Assembly (NCBI GenBank): GCA_024684675.1 | Contig: JAIKWO010000147.1 | Span: 1 to 45,195, forward strand | DNA from: Lachnospiraceae bacterium | GTDB taxonomy: Bacteria; Bacillota; Clostridia; Lachnospirales; Lachnospiraceae | Direction: 5' to 3' | Length of the DNA stretch: 45,195 bases | Shown: in pieces, positions 35,546 to 43,961 of the stretch | Layout of the letters: every line of letters starts with the position of its first letter | How positions within the stretch are numbered: the first letter of the stretch is position 1 | Program-made: the position numbers and the translations under genes | The notes under the pieces: generated by a model | What the model saw: the letters and a program-made list of their open reading frames with translations, nothing else | Databases searched by the model: none | What the model was told of the DNA's origin: nothing

Positions 35546-37582
35546 TTACGGCTCAATCACATTGAAGGTACCTCTGTTTCCGCCGGATGTGCTGTCGAGA
35601 TTCTTCGCAAATGCGGCAAATTTTGACACATTTCCGGAGATCGATGCTTTCTTTTGGAAATCCTCGCCCGCACCGCCAACAAGCATCAAAAGCATTTTAG
35701 ATGTGCAGGTCACATTGATATCAGCGCCGGATGCGGGTCTTCCTTTTGCGTACAGAAGCGCACCGGAGCGCATGTAGACTGTATAGTTCTCGTTTGTATC
35801 GGTTAATGCGAACGTGATCGTGTATTTCTCGTTTGCCATTTTTGCCTTATCAAGCATAATGCCCATGTAGTCAAAAGCCATCTCGGGCGTTAAGTTTACC
35901 ATGAGATCCTTGGCAAACTGCTTGTTGCCGGCTGCTTTTTCCGCCTGATTGCCCTGCCGGAGTTCAAGCGCCGCTGTCAGGTAACAGTTGCGCCATGTGC
36001 CGGATTCCGCCTGATAGCCGAGCTGCTCCAGCGCATCCGCACAGAGCGCTCTCGCTTCCGCATTGGAAGGATCTGCAAAGAGGATCGTGTTGGTGAATTC
36101 CGCCACCCACTGGTATTCACCGCGCTGATATTCCTCGCGCGCCTTCTTCATCGCCGCATCAAGACCGCCAAGTTCAAGATACTGTTTCCACTTTTTTGCG
36201 CTCGCCTCGGGCGTCATTTTGTTCAGGTTGATCGGATTTGCATCATACCAGCCCATGTACTTCTGATATACCGCCTTGGCATTGTGCTTCAGAGTGCCGT
36301 AATACTGGCGCGTGTACCAGTTTTTTGCAAGAGGCGCCGGCAGAGTGATCCTGTCTGCGATCTCGGTGGATGTGTAACCCGCGTTGATCATGGAGAGCGT
36401 CTCGTCATTGATGTATTTATAGACTGCTGCCGTGTTGATCATGTATTCATTGACATTCTCCGTACCCCAGTGCGGCCAGTTATGGGACTGGAATACGACA
36501 TCCGTCCTGCTGCCGTAAAGTGCTACGGCTTCCATGATATATTTTGCCCAGGCGCCACCGTCCCGGACCTCCGCACCGCGGAGCGTATAGAGATTATGCA
36601 GGGTGCCGGTGCAGTTCTCCGCCATCCAGAGCGCACGCTTCTGCGGGAAATATGCGTTCATCTCCGCAGGTGCCTCCGTGCCGGGCGTCAGCTGGAATTC
36701 GATCTCAACACCATCGATCGTCATTTTTTCGCCGGTTTGCTTGATCTCATAAGTCGGCATGACAAACGTCGGCGTTCCCTTGGACTGTCCCATGCCGATG
36801 CCGATGGACATACCGCCCTGCTCGTTCTTGGGAAGAAAATTGCCGTACTGATACTGTGCGCGGCGGCTCATACCCGTTCCCGCATTCAGGTTCTCCGCAA
36901 CCGCATGCTCCGCAAAGCCTTCCGGTACGATCACCGGAACCTTGCCGCTTGCGATCTGCTGATCGATCGGAAGGGAAGCATCCGCCATCTTCGTTTCATC
37001 AGTAAAAGCTCTGACTCCGCCAAAGTGATCAATATGGGAATGCGATATGAGCACTGCCTTCACGGGACGCTCGCCGAGATTCCTGTCAACGATCGCCTTC
37101 GCTGCCTGCGCGCATTCCAGCGTCATGGATGTATCGAAGATGATCCACCCTGTATCGCCCGCGATAAACGTCACGTTCGCCATGTCATAGCCACGCACCT
37201 GATAGATGCCGTCCATGACCTGAAACAGGCCGCACACATGGTTATTCTTCACATTTTCCCAAAGGCTTGGATTGACCGTATCCGGTGCCTGATCCTGCCC
37301 GTCCAGGAATGCGTACGCCTTCTGGCTCCAGACAACATGCCCGTCATCCGCGAGGATCTCCAGTGCTTCAGGCGCCTCGATCAGCCCTCTGTTCGCATTG
37401 TCCCACTCACTCCTGTCCGTAAAATCAAGCATGTCATACCATGCCTGATTGGCGGCTTTCGTATGCACCGTCGCGGGCTTTTGCTCCAGTGTAGGCTTAT
37501 AGCCCGCGCCCGTTACCATCGCCCATACAAGCAGAAGTGCCGTGGCTCTCGCCACTGTTTTTACAGTCACAAATCGCTTCAT
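35546..37582 (-). CDS. Exported alkylsulfatase-like metallo-beta-lactamase-fold hydrolase
   Basis: A 678-residue protein of the SdsA1/YjcS-type linear alkylsulfatase family, which releases sulfate from alkyl sulfates with two zinc ions. The signal-like hydrophobic start (MKRFVTVKTVARATALLLVW) suggests export. The metal motif is HSHIDHFGG (His181, His183, Asp185, His186). An alkylsulfatase dimerisation region (LGGLDAAMKKAREEYQRGEY) and a C-terminal SCP2-like domain (AFDYMGIMLDKAKM, INVTCTSKMLLMLVGG) are present. GAGGGGAG before ATG 37582 sets the start. Real substrate is unknown; the neighbours are redox proteins, a regulator and a protease, and no sulfate user is present. Confidence 0.9.
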   Translation of the reverse strand: MKRFVTVKTVARATALLLVWAMVTGAGYKPTLEQKPATVHTKAANQAWYDMLDFTDRSEWDNANRGLIEAPEALEILADDGHVVWSQKAYAFLDGQDQAPDTVNPSLWENVKNNHVCGLFQVMDGIYQVRGYDMANVTFIAGDTGWIIFDTSMTLECAQAAKAIVDRNLGERPVKAVLISHSHIDHFGGVRAFTDETKMADASLPIDQQIASGKVPVIVPEGFAEHAVAENLNAGTGMSRRAQYQYGNFLPKNEQGGMSIGIGMGQSKGTPTFVMPTYEIKQTGEKMTIDGVEIEFQLTPGTEAPAEMNAYFPQKRALWMAENCTGTLHNLYTLRGAEVRDGGAWAKYIMEAVALYGSRTDVVFQSHNWPHWGTENVNEYMINTAAVYKYINDETLSMINAGYTSTEIADRITLPAPLAKNWYTRQYYGTLKHNAKAVYQKYMGWYDANPINLNKMTPEASAKKWKQYLELGGLDAAMKKAREEYQRGEYQWVAEFTNTILFADPSNAEARALCADALEQLGYQAESGTWRNCYLTAALELRQGNQAEKAAGNKQFAKDLMVNLTPEMAFDYMGIMLDKAKMANEKYTITFALTDTNENYTVYMRSGALLYAKGRPASGADINVTCTSKMLLMLVGGAGEDFQKKASISGNVSKFAAFAKNLDSTSGGNRGTFNVIEP

Positions 37583-37630
37583 TTGTACTCTCCCCTCGCA
37601 GCTCATGCCGCATTTTTCGTATGATCTATC

Positions 37631-38461
37631 TCAATGATCAAAAAATCTTCTATACCGGATCGCTCCCTTTGGACAGACTTTTTTGCAAGCGCCGCACTGA
37701 ATACATTCGCGGTCGCCCACACACGTTACATCCATCCTGCACATTTCGACGCAGGCATTACAGCCGGTGCATTTCCCCTTATCTACGGTGAGCCCGAAAA
37801 ATGCGACCGGGTTAAAAAGCGAATAGATCGCCCCAAGCGGGCAGAAGAACCTGCAGAAGGCACGGTAGCACACCGTGCAAAGCAGAATGCAAAGAACCAG
37901 CAGGTATACTTTCCATGTGAAAAGAAAGCCTGCCATGTCTCTGATCTCTTCATTCAGGATCATAAGCGGAATCCCCGCCTCGATCGTCCCCGCAGGACAG
38001 AAATATTTGCAGAATCCCGGCGCCGCCTTTATGATCGGTATCGCGATCACAAACAGCGCTAGGATCACATATTTCATATAGGAAAGCGCTCTTGTCAGCC
38101 GATTCTTCCTAACTTTGGGGAAAGGAATCGCATGCAAAAGCTCCTGAAAAAGCCCAAACGGGCATAAAAAGCCGCAGATCATCCGGCCGAGCAGAATGCC
38201 GAAAAGCAAGATCGTGCCCAGCATATAAAACGGAAAGCGGTACGCGGACATGGCGAGCGCCTCCTGCAGGCTTCCAAGCGGGCAAGACAATACGGCTCCC
38301 GGGCACGAATAGCAATTGAGTCCCGGGGCACAGATGCCCTTTGATACGCTCTTGCTGATCCTGCCGGTCACAAATCCCGTTAGATGGCAGTTATACAGTA
38401 CGGCTGCAAGAAGCTGCGTATATTTCCGACCATATTTTCCCAAATGCTCATGAAATCTCAT
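37631..38461 (-). CDS. NapH-like 4Fe-4S membrane protein
   Basis: A polytopic membrane electron carrier of 276 residues. Repeated CxxxCPxG loops between helices are visible (GFLCPFG, KYFCPAG, RFFCPLG), plus CYSCPGAVLSCPLG near the N-terminus, as in NapH/CcoG/RsxE-type polyferredoxins. The C-terminus holds two 4Fe-4S ferredoxin motifs (CTGCNACVEMC and CIQCGACKKVC). It probably passes electrons through the membrane to an exported redox partner. The start at 38461 shares one base with the stop of the CxxC mini-protein; the longer frame to 38509 lies inside that gene. The neighbouring TlpA-like protein is the likely electron acceptor. Confidence 0.9.
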   Translation of the reverse strand: MRFHEHLGKYGRKYTQLLAAVLYNCHLTGFVTGRISKSVSKGICAPGLNCYSCPGAVLSCPLGSLQEALAMSAYRFPFYMLGTILLFGILLGRMICGFLCPFGLFQELLHAIPFPKVRKNRLTRALSYMKYVILALFVIAIPIIKAAPGFCKYFCPAGTIEAGIPLMILNEEIRDMAGFLFTWKVYLLVLCILLCTVCYRAFCRFFCPLGAIYSLFNPVAFFGLTVDKGKCTGCNACVEMCRMDVTCVGDRECIQCGACKKVCPKGAIRYRRFFDH

Positions 38462-38604
38462 CAACCGATCCCCACGCATTCCATGCAGACCATCACGGCT
38501 TTGGTCCATATATCCCGGTATCCGCCGGCCACAATGCCCATCAGGAGCATCACAAAGCCTGCCAAAAGAAGCGTAATGCGTATGATCCGCTTTGATCTTT
38601 CCAT
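38461..38604 (-). CDS. CD1871A-family CxxC mini-membrane protein
   Basis: A 47-residue protein that begins MERSKRIIRI, continues with a hydrophobic helix (about 10-27) and ends KAVMVCMECVGIG, the hallmark C-terminal CxxC-xGIG of the CD1871A family. It has AGGAGG 6 bases before its ATG, and its stop overlaps the start of the NapH-like gene by one base. In this family the gene sits between a TlpA-like protein and a 4Fe-4S protein, as here, so the CMEC pair may relay thiol electrons across the membrane. The function has not been shown. Confidence 0.85.
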   Translation of the reverse strand: MERSKRIIRITLLLAGFVMLLMGIVAGGYRDIWTKAVMVCMECVGIG

Positions 38605-38637
38605 AGCGCCTCCTCTTTTTCTTTAACCCAACCCGAA

Positions 38638-39369
38638 TTAGTTTAGATAACTCTCCAGGCGTTTTTTCACTTTGCTGCAGCTCTGTCCTGCCATCATCTT
38701 GCCGATGATATGCCCCTCACGATCAACGAGGAAGGATGTCGGGATCACCTGGATGCCCGAAACAACGTCATACAGATCATCACTAAAGCGTAGGTTCATA
38801 AACTGTGCGCCCGCGCTGCTCATGATCTCCTCCGCATAGGATACATTGTTGTCGATCCCGTCGTATGTATCCACGATGAGTCCTATAAGGTTCACGTTGC
38901 CGGGAAGTTCACGATCAAGAGCTACATAGTCAGGCATCCCGTTGATACATGCTCCGCAGTAAGTCCCCCATACATGAACGATCGTAATATCGTAATCTGA
39001 AAAAATGTCCTGTGTTACCTTATTGCCGTCCAGCGAGGTCGTGCGGAACCTAAGCTTACTCTTCGAAAGCTCGCTAGCCGGGATATTGACGGATGCATTG
39101 TTTTCGGAGGAAGCTTCCTGCCCGGATGTATCTTCCTTGCCTGAATCTTCCATCGTACCTGCTGCTGCAGATGATTCGTCGTCAATTTGACCATCTTCAG
39201 AAGCGGGTGCTTCATCTTCGTCCACGGTCTCTTCCACGACCGTTTCCTGCTTCGCAACTTCCTCCTTGTCATCATCCGGCCAGAACAGAAAGACCACAAA
39301 AACCATTCCCAGTGTGAAAAAAAACGTGCCGACCATGATCAGGATCGTATATATCACTTTATTATTCAT
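38638..39369 (-). CDS. Membrane-anchored TlpA/ResA-like thioredoxin
   Basis: A 243-residue extracytoplasmic thiol-disulfide protein: one N-terminal helix (about 7-29), an acidic, low-complexity linker (about 30-92), then an AhpC/TSA-redoxin fold with active-site Cys138-Gly-Ala-Cys141 (WGTYCGAC) and the cis-Pro loop (VIPTSF). ResA and TlpA proteins keep apo-cytochrome c thiols reduced; here no heme gene is nearby, so general reduction of exported thiols or peroxide is more likely. It is the first gene of the seven-gene operon, with the promoter at 39423-39482 and 33 bases to the CxxC gene. Confidence 0.9.
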   Translation of the reverse strand: MNNKVIYTILIMVGTFFFTLGMVFVVFLFWPDDDKEEVAKQETVVEETVDEDEAPASEDGQIDDESSAAAGTMEDSGKEDTSGQEASSENNASVNIPASELSKSKLRFRTTSLDGNKVTQDIFSDYDITIVHVWGTYCGACINGMPDYVALDRELPGNVNLIGLIVDTYDGIDNNVSYAEEIMSSAGAQFMNLRFSDDLYDVVSGIQVIPTSFLVDREGHIIGKMMAGQSCSKVKKRLESYLN

Positions 39370-39422
39370 TGTCTATACTCCATGTGCTCATTTACAGAAT
39401 TGCATATACGAAAGCGACTATA

Positions 39423-39482
39423 ATTGTATGCTCTGCAAGAACCGATTCATAGTACCCTTATAGCTACCTTGTCTGCTTTTTT
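39423..39482 (-). promoter_or_regulatory. Operon promoter with 12-bp-period repeats, twin of the LOR promoter
   Basis: On the minus strand: A-tract (from 39477), AAGGTAG (39464-39470) and AGGGTAC (39452-39458) with a 12-base period, abutting a poor -35 TATGAA (39446-39451), a 17-base spacer and TACAAT (39423-39428). Every element has the same spacing as the promoter at 31093-31152. The first repeat copy here has two changes from AGGGTAC. Confidence 0.68.
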
Positions 39483-39492
39483 TGATACAAAG

Positions 39493-39539
39493 ACAAACGA
39501 CCGGTATCTTACCATGGAATATAGTAAGAGATCGGTCGT
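39493..39539 (-). terminator. Intrinsic terminator after mccA
   Basis: Sixteen-base arms with two mismatches (39497-39512 and 39524-39539), followed on the minus strand by TTTGTCTTTG. It separates the mcc genes from the downstream TlpA operon. Confidence 0.78.
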
Positions 39540-39603
39540 CTGTCAAGGCAATTTGACATATATGGATTGGATAGGTTGCCTGTTTTACCCTAAGGAAAAA
39601 CCG

Positions 39604-40515
39604 TTAGTCATAGAGACCTTTGCTTAAATAGCGGTCGCCTCTGTCAGGGAATATCACCACGATGTTGCCGTGGTCGATCGTCTCGGCGAGCTTGGTTGCC
39701 GCCGCAAGTGCCGCGCCGGATGAGGAGCCTGCAAGGATTCCTTCTTTGGATGCGAGGTCTCTCGATGCCCCGAACGCTTCATCATCCGTTACTTTAAATA
39801 CCTTGTCGATCAGGGATACGTCCATCGTATCGGCAATGAAGTCATTTCCGATGCCCTCAATCTCGTAGTCCGCATGCTCACCACCGCCGATAATGGAACC
39901 GTACGGGTCAGCGAGAACGCCCTGAATGTTTGCATCCTGCTCTTTTAAATAGCGGAGCGTTCCGGAGAAGGTACCGCCTGATCCTGCGCCTGCAACAAGG
40001 TAATCTACCTTGCCGTCCATCTGCTTATAGATCTCGGGACCCGTTGTCTCGTAGTGTGCGAGCGGATTTGCCGGATTATGGAACTGTTTTAACATGATCG
40101 CACCGGGTGTCTTGTCGATGATCTCCTGTGCGATCCTCTCCGCACCGAGCATGCCTTCTTCTCTGCTTGTGTGAATGATCTCAGCGCCAAGTGCGCGCAT
40201 GACCTTCTGCTTTTCCTCGGAGAATTTCTCCGGTACGGCAAAGATCACGCGATAGCCACGGTTCAGTGCCGCAACGGCGATACCGATACCGGTGTTGCCG
40301 GCCGTCGCTTCCACGATGGTGCCGCCTTTTTTCAGAAGGCCGCGCTCCTCCGCGTCCTTGACCATGTACATGCCGACGCGGTCCTTTACGCTGCCCGCCG
40401 GGTTCATCAGCTCGAGCTTCGCATAAATGTGAACGTCCTTTTTGGTTTCAAAATGTGTCAGCTCCATGATCGGCGTATTTCCGATCATTTCCTGTATACT
40501 CTTAAAAACTTCCAT
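39604..40515 (-). CDS. mccA: Cysteine synthase / cystathionine beta-synthase-like PLP enzyme
   Basis: A PLP enzyme of the CysK/MccA fold, 303 residues. The cofactor lysine is in NPAGSVKDR, the phosphate-side loop is EATAGNTGIG, and GSSSGAAL binds PLP phosphate. The EATAGNTG form and the pairing with mccB fit B. subtilis MccA (YrhA), which makes cystathionine from homocysteine and O-acetylserine, over a plain CysK. It starts 13 bases after mccB ends, with GGGAGA before the ATG. Plain cysteine synthesis cannot be excluded. It ends at a terminator. Confidence 0.88.
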   Translation of the reverse strand: MEVFKSIQEMIGNTPIMELTHFETKKDVHIYAKLELMNPAGSVKDRVGMYMVKDAEERGLLKKGGTIVEATAGNTGIGIAVAALNRGYRVIFAVPEKFSEEKQKVMRALGAEIIHTSREEGMLGAERIAQEIIDKTPGAIMLKQFHNPANPLAHYETTGPEIYKQMDGKVDYLVAGAGSGGTFSGTLRYLKEQDANIQGVLADPYGSIIGGGEHADYEIEGIGNDFIADTMDVSLIDKVFKVTDDEAFGASRDLASKEGILAGSSSGAALAAATKLAETIDHGNIVVIFPDRGDRYLSKGLYD

Positions 40516-40528
40516 TGCTATTCTCTCC

Positions 40529-41680
40529 CTATCTTGCAGAATTCTCGATCGCCTGTGTAAGGTCTGCGATCAGGTCGTCCGCGTCTTCTATGCCGACCGA
40601 AAAGCGGATCAGCTCATCAACGATACCTACCTTCTTCCTGATGTCTGCGGGGATCGCCGCATGCGTCATGGTCGCCGGATGGCATACGAGAGACTCCACG
40701 CCGCCAAGGCTCTCCGCAAGTGTGATCAGCTTCAGGTTCTTGTAGAATTTTCGGTAATCATATTTTTCCTTCAAAACAAACGAGATCATCGCGCCGGCGC
40801 CGTCCGCCTGTTTCTTCTGCACTTCGTAGCCGGGGTCGGATTTTAAGCCCGGATAATATACCTTGGATGCGTAGCCGCTTTTTTCAAGCCATTCTGCGAT
40901 CTTGCCGGCATTCGCCACATGTCTGTCCATACGAACGCCAAGCGTCTTGATGCCGCGGATCATCAGATAGCTGTCCCAAGGTCCTAAGATACCGCCGATC
41001 GCATTCTGCAGATAGTACAGACGGTCAGCAATCTTTTTATCATTCACCGCAACAAGACCGGATACCACATCGCTGTGGCCGCCGAGATACTTCGTACCGC
41101 TGTGGATGACGATGTCAGCGCCGAGTGTGAGCGGTCGCTGCAAGTAAGGTGTCAGGAATGTATTGTCCACAATGACCAGCTTGTCATGCTTATGTGCCAC
41201 CTTTGCGACTGCTTCGATATCTGTCACAGACAAAAGCGGGTTTGCAGGGCTCTCAATGTAGACTGCCTTTACGGAATCTTCAAGTGCCTTTTCCACCGCA
41301 CCAAGATCGGTCGTGTTGACGATCTCATAGGTAATGTCAAAATTCTTAAATACGTTGTCCAGGATGCGGAAAGTACCGCCGTAGATATTATCGGACACGA
41401 TCAGCTTATCGCCCGTTTTAAAAAGTGACAGGACCGTATTGATCGCTGCAAGTCCGGATGCGAATGCCAATCCGTACTGCCCCTGCTCGAGGTCTGCGAT
41501 CAACTTCTCAAGCGCCGCTCTTGTGGGGTTACCCGTACGGGAATACTCCCAGCCGCGATCCTCGCCGAGTCCGTCCTGTTTAAATGTTGATGTCTGGTAG
41601 ATCGGTACGTTAACGGCACCTGTCGTGACGTCACCGTCCGTTCCGCCATGGATGAGTAAAGAATTGATCTTTAAGCTCAT
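40529..41680 (-). CDS. mccB: Cystathionine gamma-lyase / trans-sulfuration PLP enzyme
   Basis: A 383-residue Cys/Met-metabolism PLP enzyme. Features: YQTSTFKQDG, EYSRTGNPTR near the start, VIVDNTFLTPY with the PLP-stacking region, the Schiff-base lysine in HSGTKYLGGHSD, and SLGGVESLVCHPA late. Together with the next gene it likely converts homocysteine to cysteine (reverse transsulfuration), as MccA-MccB. Gamma-synthase or methionine gamma-lyase activity is not excluded by sequence. AAAGGAGG lies about 9 bases before the ATG. Confidence 0.9.
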   Translation of the reverse strand: MSLKINSLLIHGGTDGDVTTGAVNVPIYQTSTFKQDGLGEDRGWEYSRTGNPTRAALEKLIADLEQGQYGLAFASGLAAINTVLSLFKTGDKLIVSDNIYGGTFRILDNVFKNFDITYEIVNTTDLGAVEKALEDSVKAVYIESPANPLLSVTDIEAVAKVAHKHDKLVIVDNTFLTPYLQRPLTLGADIVIHSGTKYLGGHSDVVSGLVAVNDKKIADRLYYLQNAIGGILGPWDSYLMIRGIKTLGVRMDRHVANAGKIAEWLEKSGYASKVYYPGLKSDPGYEVQKKQADGAGAMISFVLKEKYDYRKFYKNLKLITLAESLGGVESLVCHPATMTHAAIPADIRKKVGIVDELIRFSVGIEDADDLIADLTQAIENSAR

Positions 41681-41741
41681 GTTCCTATTCCTCCTTTGTC
41701 ATCATTGCCTTTTTGATTTTTTCAAATCCGATATATGTTAT

Positions 41742-41774
41742 ACCTATCATACTACTAGGTTATTTATTTGAAAA
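41742..41774 (-). promoter_or_regulatory. mccBA promoter with palindrome over the -10
   Basis: TTTTCA (41769-41774) and TATGAT (41746-41751) are 17 bases apart on the minus strand. An inverted repeat ACCTA-9-TAGGT (41742-41746 and 41756-41760) spans the -10 and part of the spacer. In this gene setting a sulfur-responsive Rrf2/CymR-type repressor site is possible. Confidence 0.55.
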
Positions 41775-41864
41775 TTTTGCGCATTTTATCATCAGTGATA
41801 AGTTTGCTTTATCGCAGCAACGGATCGTTTGTGCCCTCGAAGGAGCGTTTTGCGCCTTTTTACG

Positions 41865-41893
41865 TTGCTCGTGAACGCCGTTGCGCTTATAAT
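41865..41893 (+). promoter_or_regulatory. Promoter of the HAD phosphatase gene
   Basis: TTGCTC (41865-41870) and TATAAT (41888-41893) are 17 bases apart, 53 bases before the ATG. A small hairpin with a T run at about 41840-41861 lies just upstream. Confidence 0.7.
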
Positions 41894-41946
41894 AAAAAGC
41901 AACCAATTGAAAACCCTGTAAGATTCGTGATAGGAGGAATGAACTT

Positions 41947-42999
41947 ATGGAAAAAAGACGACGCTCCCTAAGAATTGTTTCTGTCATCATGCTCATTATG
42001 ATGGTTTTCGCATCTGCGTTCACCGTTTCCGCCGAGGAAGCCCCGCTTTCCTTATGGACGGATGGTGCCGCTTCCAAAGATGCACTTGTATCGTATATGA
42101 ATGCGATCACGGACCCTGCAAGCCCTGATTTTATCCCGGTGCAGGACCGCATCGCTGTTTTCGATCTGGACGGTACGCTCTGCTGCGAGACCGATCCCGT
42201 TTACTTCGACCATATGCTCCTGCAGCATCGTGTGCTTGAAGATTCGAGTTATAAAAACAAAGCGACCCCTTTTGAAAAAGAGATCGCCAATAAAGTCATT
42301 CAGTTCGCCGAGACGGGCGTTTATCCCGCAGGCATGGACAATGATCACGGCAGAGCGGTCGCATCCTCTTTTGCCGGCATGACCGTAGAGGAGTTTCTGC
42401 AATACGTAAAAGCTTATCGCGGCACCCCGATGAACAGCTACAAAGGCATGAATAAAGGGGACGCCTTCTACAAACCGATGATCCAGGTCATCAACTATCT
42501 GCAGGAGAATCAGTTCGATGTCTATATTGTAAGCGGCACCGACCGCCTGATCGTCAGAGGCCTCGTAGACGGCAAGCTTCCGATCCTGCCGCGCAACATC
42601 ATCGGCTCCGACGAGCAGCTCGTATCCGACAATCAGCAAGGCAAGGACGGCCTCGAATATGTCTTCACCGACAAGGATCGCGTGATCCTCGGCGGCAACT
42701 TCATCATCAAGAACCTCAAGATGAACAAAGTGACCGCGATCGCGCAGGAGATCGGCCAGCAGCCCGTTCTCTCCTTCGGCAACAGCACCGGTGATGCCGC
42801 CATGGCGGAATACGTCACCAGCCACAACCCGCACAAGAGCCTCGCATTCATGCTCTGCTGCGACGACACGGTACGCGAGAACGGCAAGCTCTCTGCAGCC
42901 GAGAAGATGTACGGCCTCTGCGCAGAATACGACTGGGTACCGGTCTCCATGAAGAATGACTGGACGACGATTTACGGAGATGGCGTGACAAGAAAATAG
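41947..42999 (+). CDS. Exported HAD-superfamily phosphatase
   Basis: A 350-residue secreted hydrolase. Signal peptide MEKRRRSLRIVSVIMLIMMVF ends near VSA-EE (about 29). The HAD motifs are: I, VFDLDGTLC (Asp73 nucleophile, Asp75); II, VYIVSGTDR; III, a Lys in the IIKNLKMNK region; IV, SFGNSTGDAAM. It is related to exported haloacid dehalogenase-like phosphatases; an acid-phosphatase-like role on phosphorylated nutrients or surface material is the plain guess. AGGAGG lies 8 bases before the ATG; a slightly earlier out-of-frame ATG is not used. It converges with the LysR gene at a shared terminator. Confidence 0.88.
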   Translation: MEKRRRSLRIVSVIMLIMMVFASAFTVSAEEAPLSLWTDGAASKDALVSYMNAITDPASPDFIPVQDRIAVFDLDGTLCCETDPVYFDHMLLQHRVLEDSSYKNKATPFEKEIANKVIQFAETGVYPAGMDNDHGRAVASSFAGMTVEEFLQYVKAYRGTPMNSYKGMNKGDAFYKPMIQVINYLQENQFDVYIVSGTDRLIVRGLVDGKLPILPRNIIGSDEQLVSDNQQGKDGLEYVFTDKDRVILGGNFIIKNLKMNKVTAIAQEIGQQPVLSFGNSTGDAAMAEYVTSHNPHKSLAFMLCCDDTVRENGKLSAAEKMYGLCAEYDWVPVSMKNDWTTIYGDGVTRK

Positions 43000-43013
43000 A
43001 AAATAGTATTGCA

Positions 43014-43047
43014 AAAATGGTCCCTTGGGGACCCAAGGGACCATTTT
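43014..43047. terminator. Bidirectional terminator between HAD and LysR genes
   Basis: Perfect 15-base arms (43014-43028 and 43033-43047), G/C-rich in the middle with an A run on one side and a T run on the other, so it works for both converging genes. Confidence 0.92.
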
Positions 43048-43055
43048 CAAAAAAA

Positions 43056-43961
43056 CTACAGTTCCTTATATTTCAAGATCTCCTCCACATACGCCTGCCC
43101 GTACTTCGAAAGCACGCTGCCCTTGCGCGTGATGTAGCCGATCGTCAGCGGGTCCTCCTCTTTCAGCTTGATCGAGACGAGACCTTTTAGGATCGCGCTC
43201 TCGCCGGAGAGCATGCCCGAGCCGACGGAATAGCCGTGGAGCTTAGCGATCATCTCCATCGTGGTCGCGCGGTCGTCGGACTTGATCATTTTGTCAAAAT
43301 CATAATCCGCCATCGCTTCTTCCGTTAAGTAGAACTCGCTGTCATCACTCTGGTCAAAAGAGATACACGGGTACGCGCGAAGCTCATCAAGAGAGATCTC
43401 CTTGCGGTTTGCAAACTCGTGATCCTCCCACACATATGCGTACGTCTCACGCTGCATGAGCGGTGTAAATTCCAGCTGGTAGTCTTTAAAAAGCTTTTTC
43501 ATGAGCGCTTCACTCGAGCCTGAAAACGACACGATGCCGACCTCGCTCTTTAAGCTGCGCACATCTTCGAGCACTTCCTTCGTCTTGGTCTCGTGGATCG
43601 AAAACACATACTTCTCAGGATTCGTCTGCCGGATCACCTCGTTAAAGGCCTTGATCGAGAAGTTGTAGTGCTGCGTTGATACGGAAAAATGTTCCTTGCC
43701 GCTGTCCTTGGCAAGATAGCGGTTCTCTAAGATCTCATACTGTCCGACCGCCTTCTTGGCATAAGCCACGAATTCGCGCCCCGCATCCGTCAGAGAGATG
43801 CCCTTATTGGTCCTGTCAAAAATGAGGATGCCGAGCTCATCTTCCAGTTCCCGAATGCTCGCAGAGAGCGCGGGCTGCGATATATATAGTTTGGTTGATG
43901 CCCTGCGCATGGACGATTCGCCCGCTACCGCAAGGACATATCTGATCTGTGTGATATTCAT
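43056..43961 (-). CDS. LysR-family transcription regulator
   Basis: A 301-residue LysR-type regulator: N-terminal winged HTH (STKLYISQPALSASIRELE within residues 1-60) and a C-terminal periplasmic-binding-like effector domain. The start is the ATG in the sequence ATGA that overlaps the stop of the EamA gene by four bases, with AGGAG 8 bases before it. The coupling implies that the regulator and exporter act together; the effector is unknown. Confidence 0.93.
   Translation of the reverse strand: MNITQIRYVLAVAGESSMRRASTKLYISQPALSASIRELEDELGILIFDRTNKGISLTDAGREFVAYAKKAVGQYEILENRYLAKDSGKEHFSVSTQHYNFSIKAFNEVIRQTNPEKYVFSIHETKTKEVLEDVRSLKSEVGIVSFSGSSEALMKKLFKDYQLEFTPLMQRETYAYVWEDHEFANRKEISLDELRAYPCISFDQSDDSEFYLTEEAMADYDFDKMIKSDDRATTMEMIAKLHGYSVGSGMLSGESAILKGLVSIKLKEEDPLTIGYITRKGSVLSKYGQAYVEEILKYKEL

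Noticed and set aside
42052-43050. 332-residue minus-strand frame opposite the HAD phosphatase
   Set aside because: The plus-strand gene has a signal peptide, all HAD motifs, a binding site and a terminator; the opposite frame has none.
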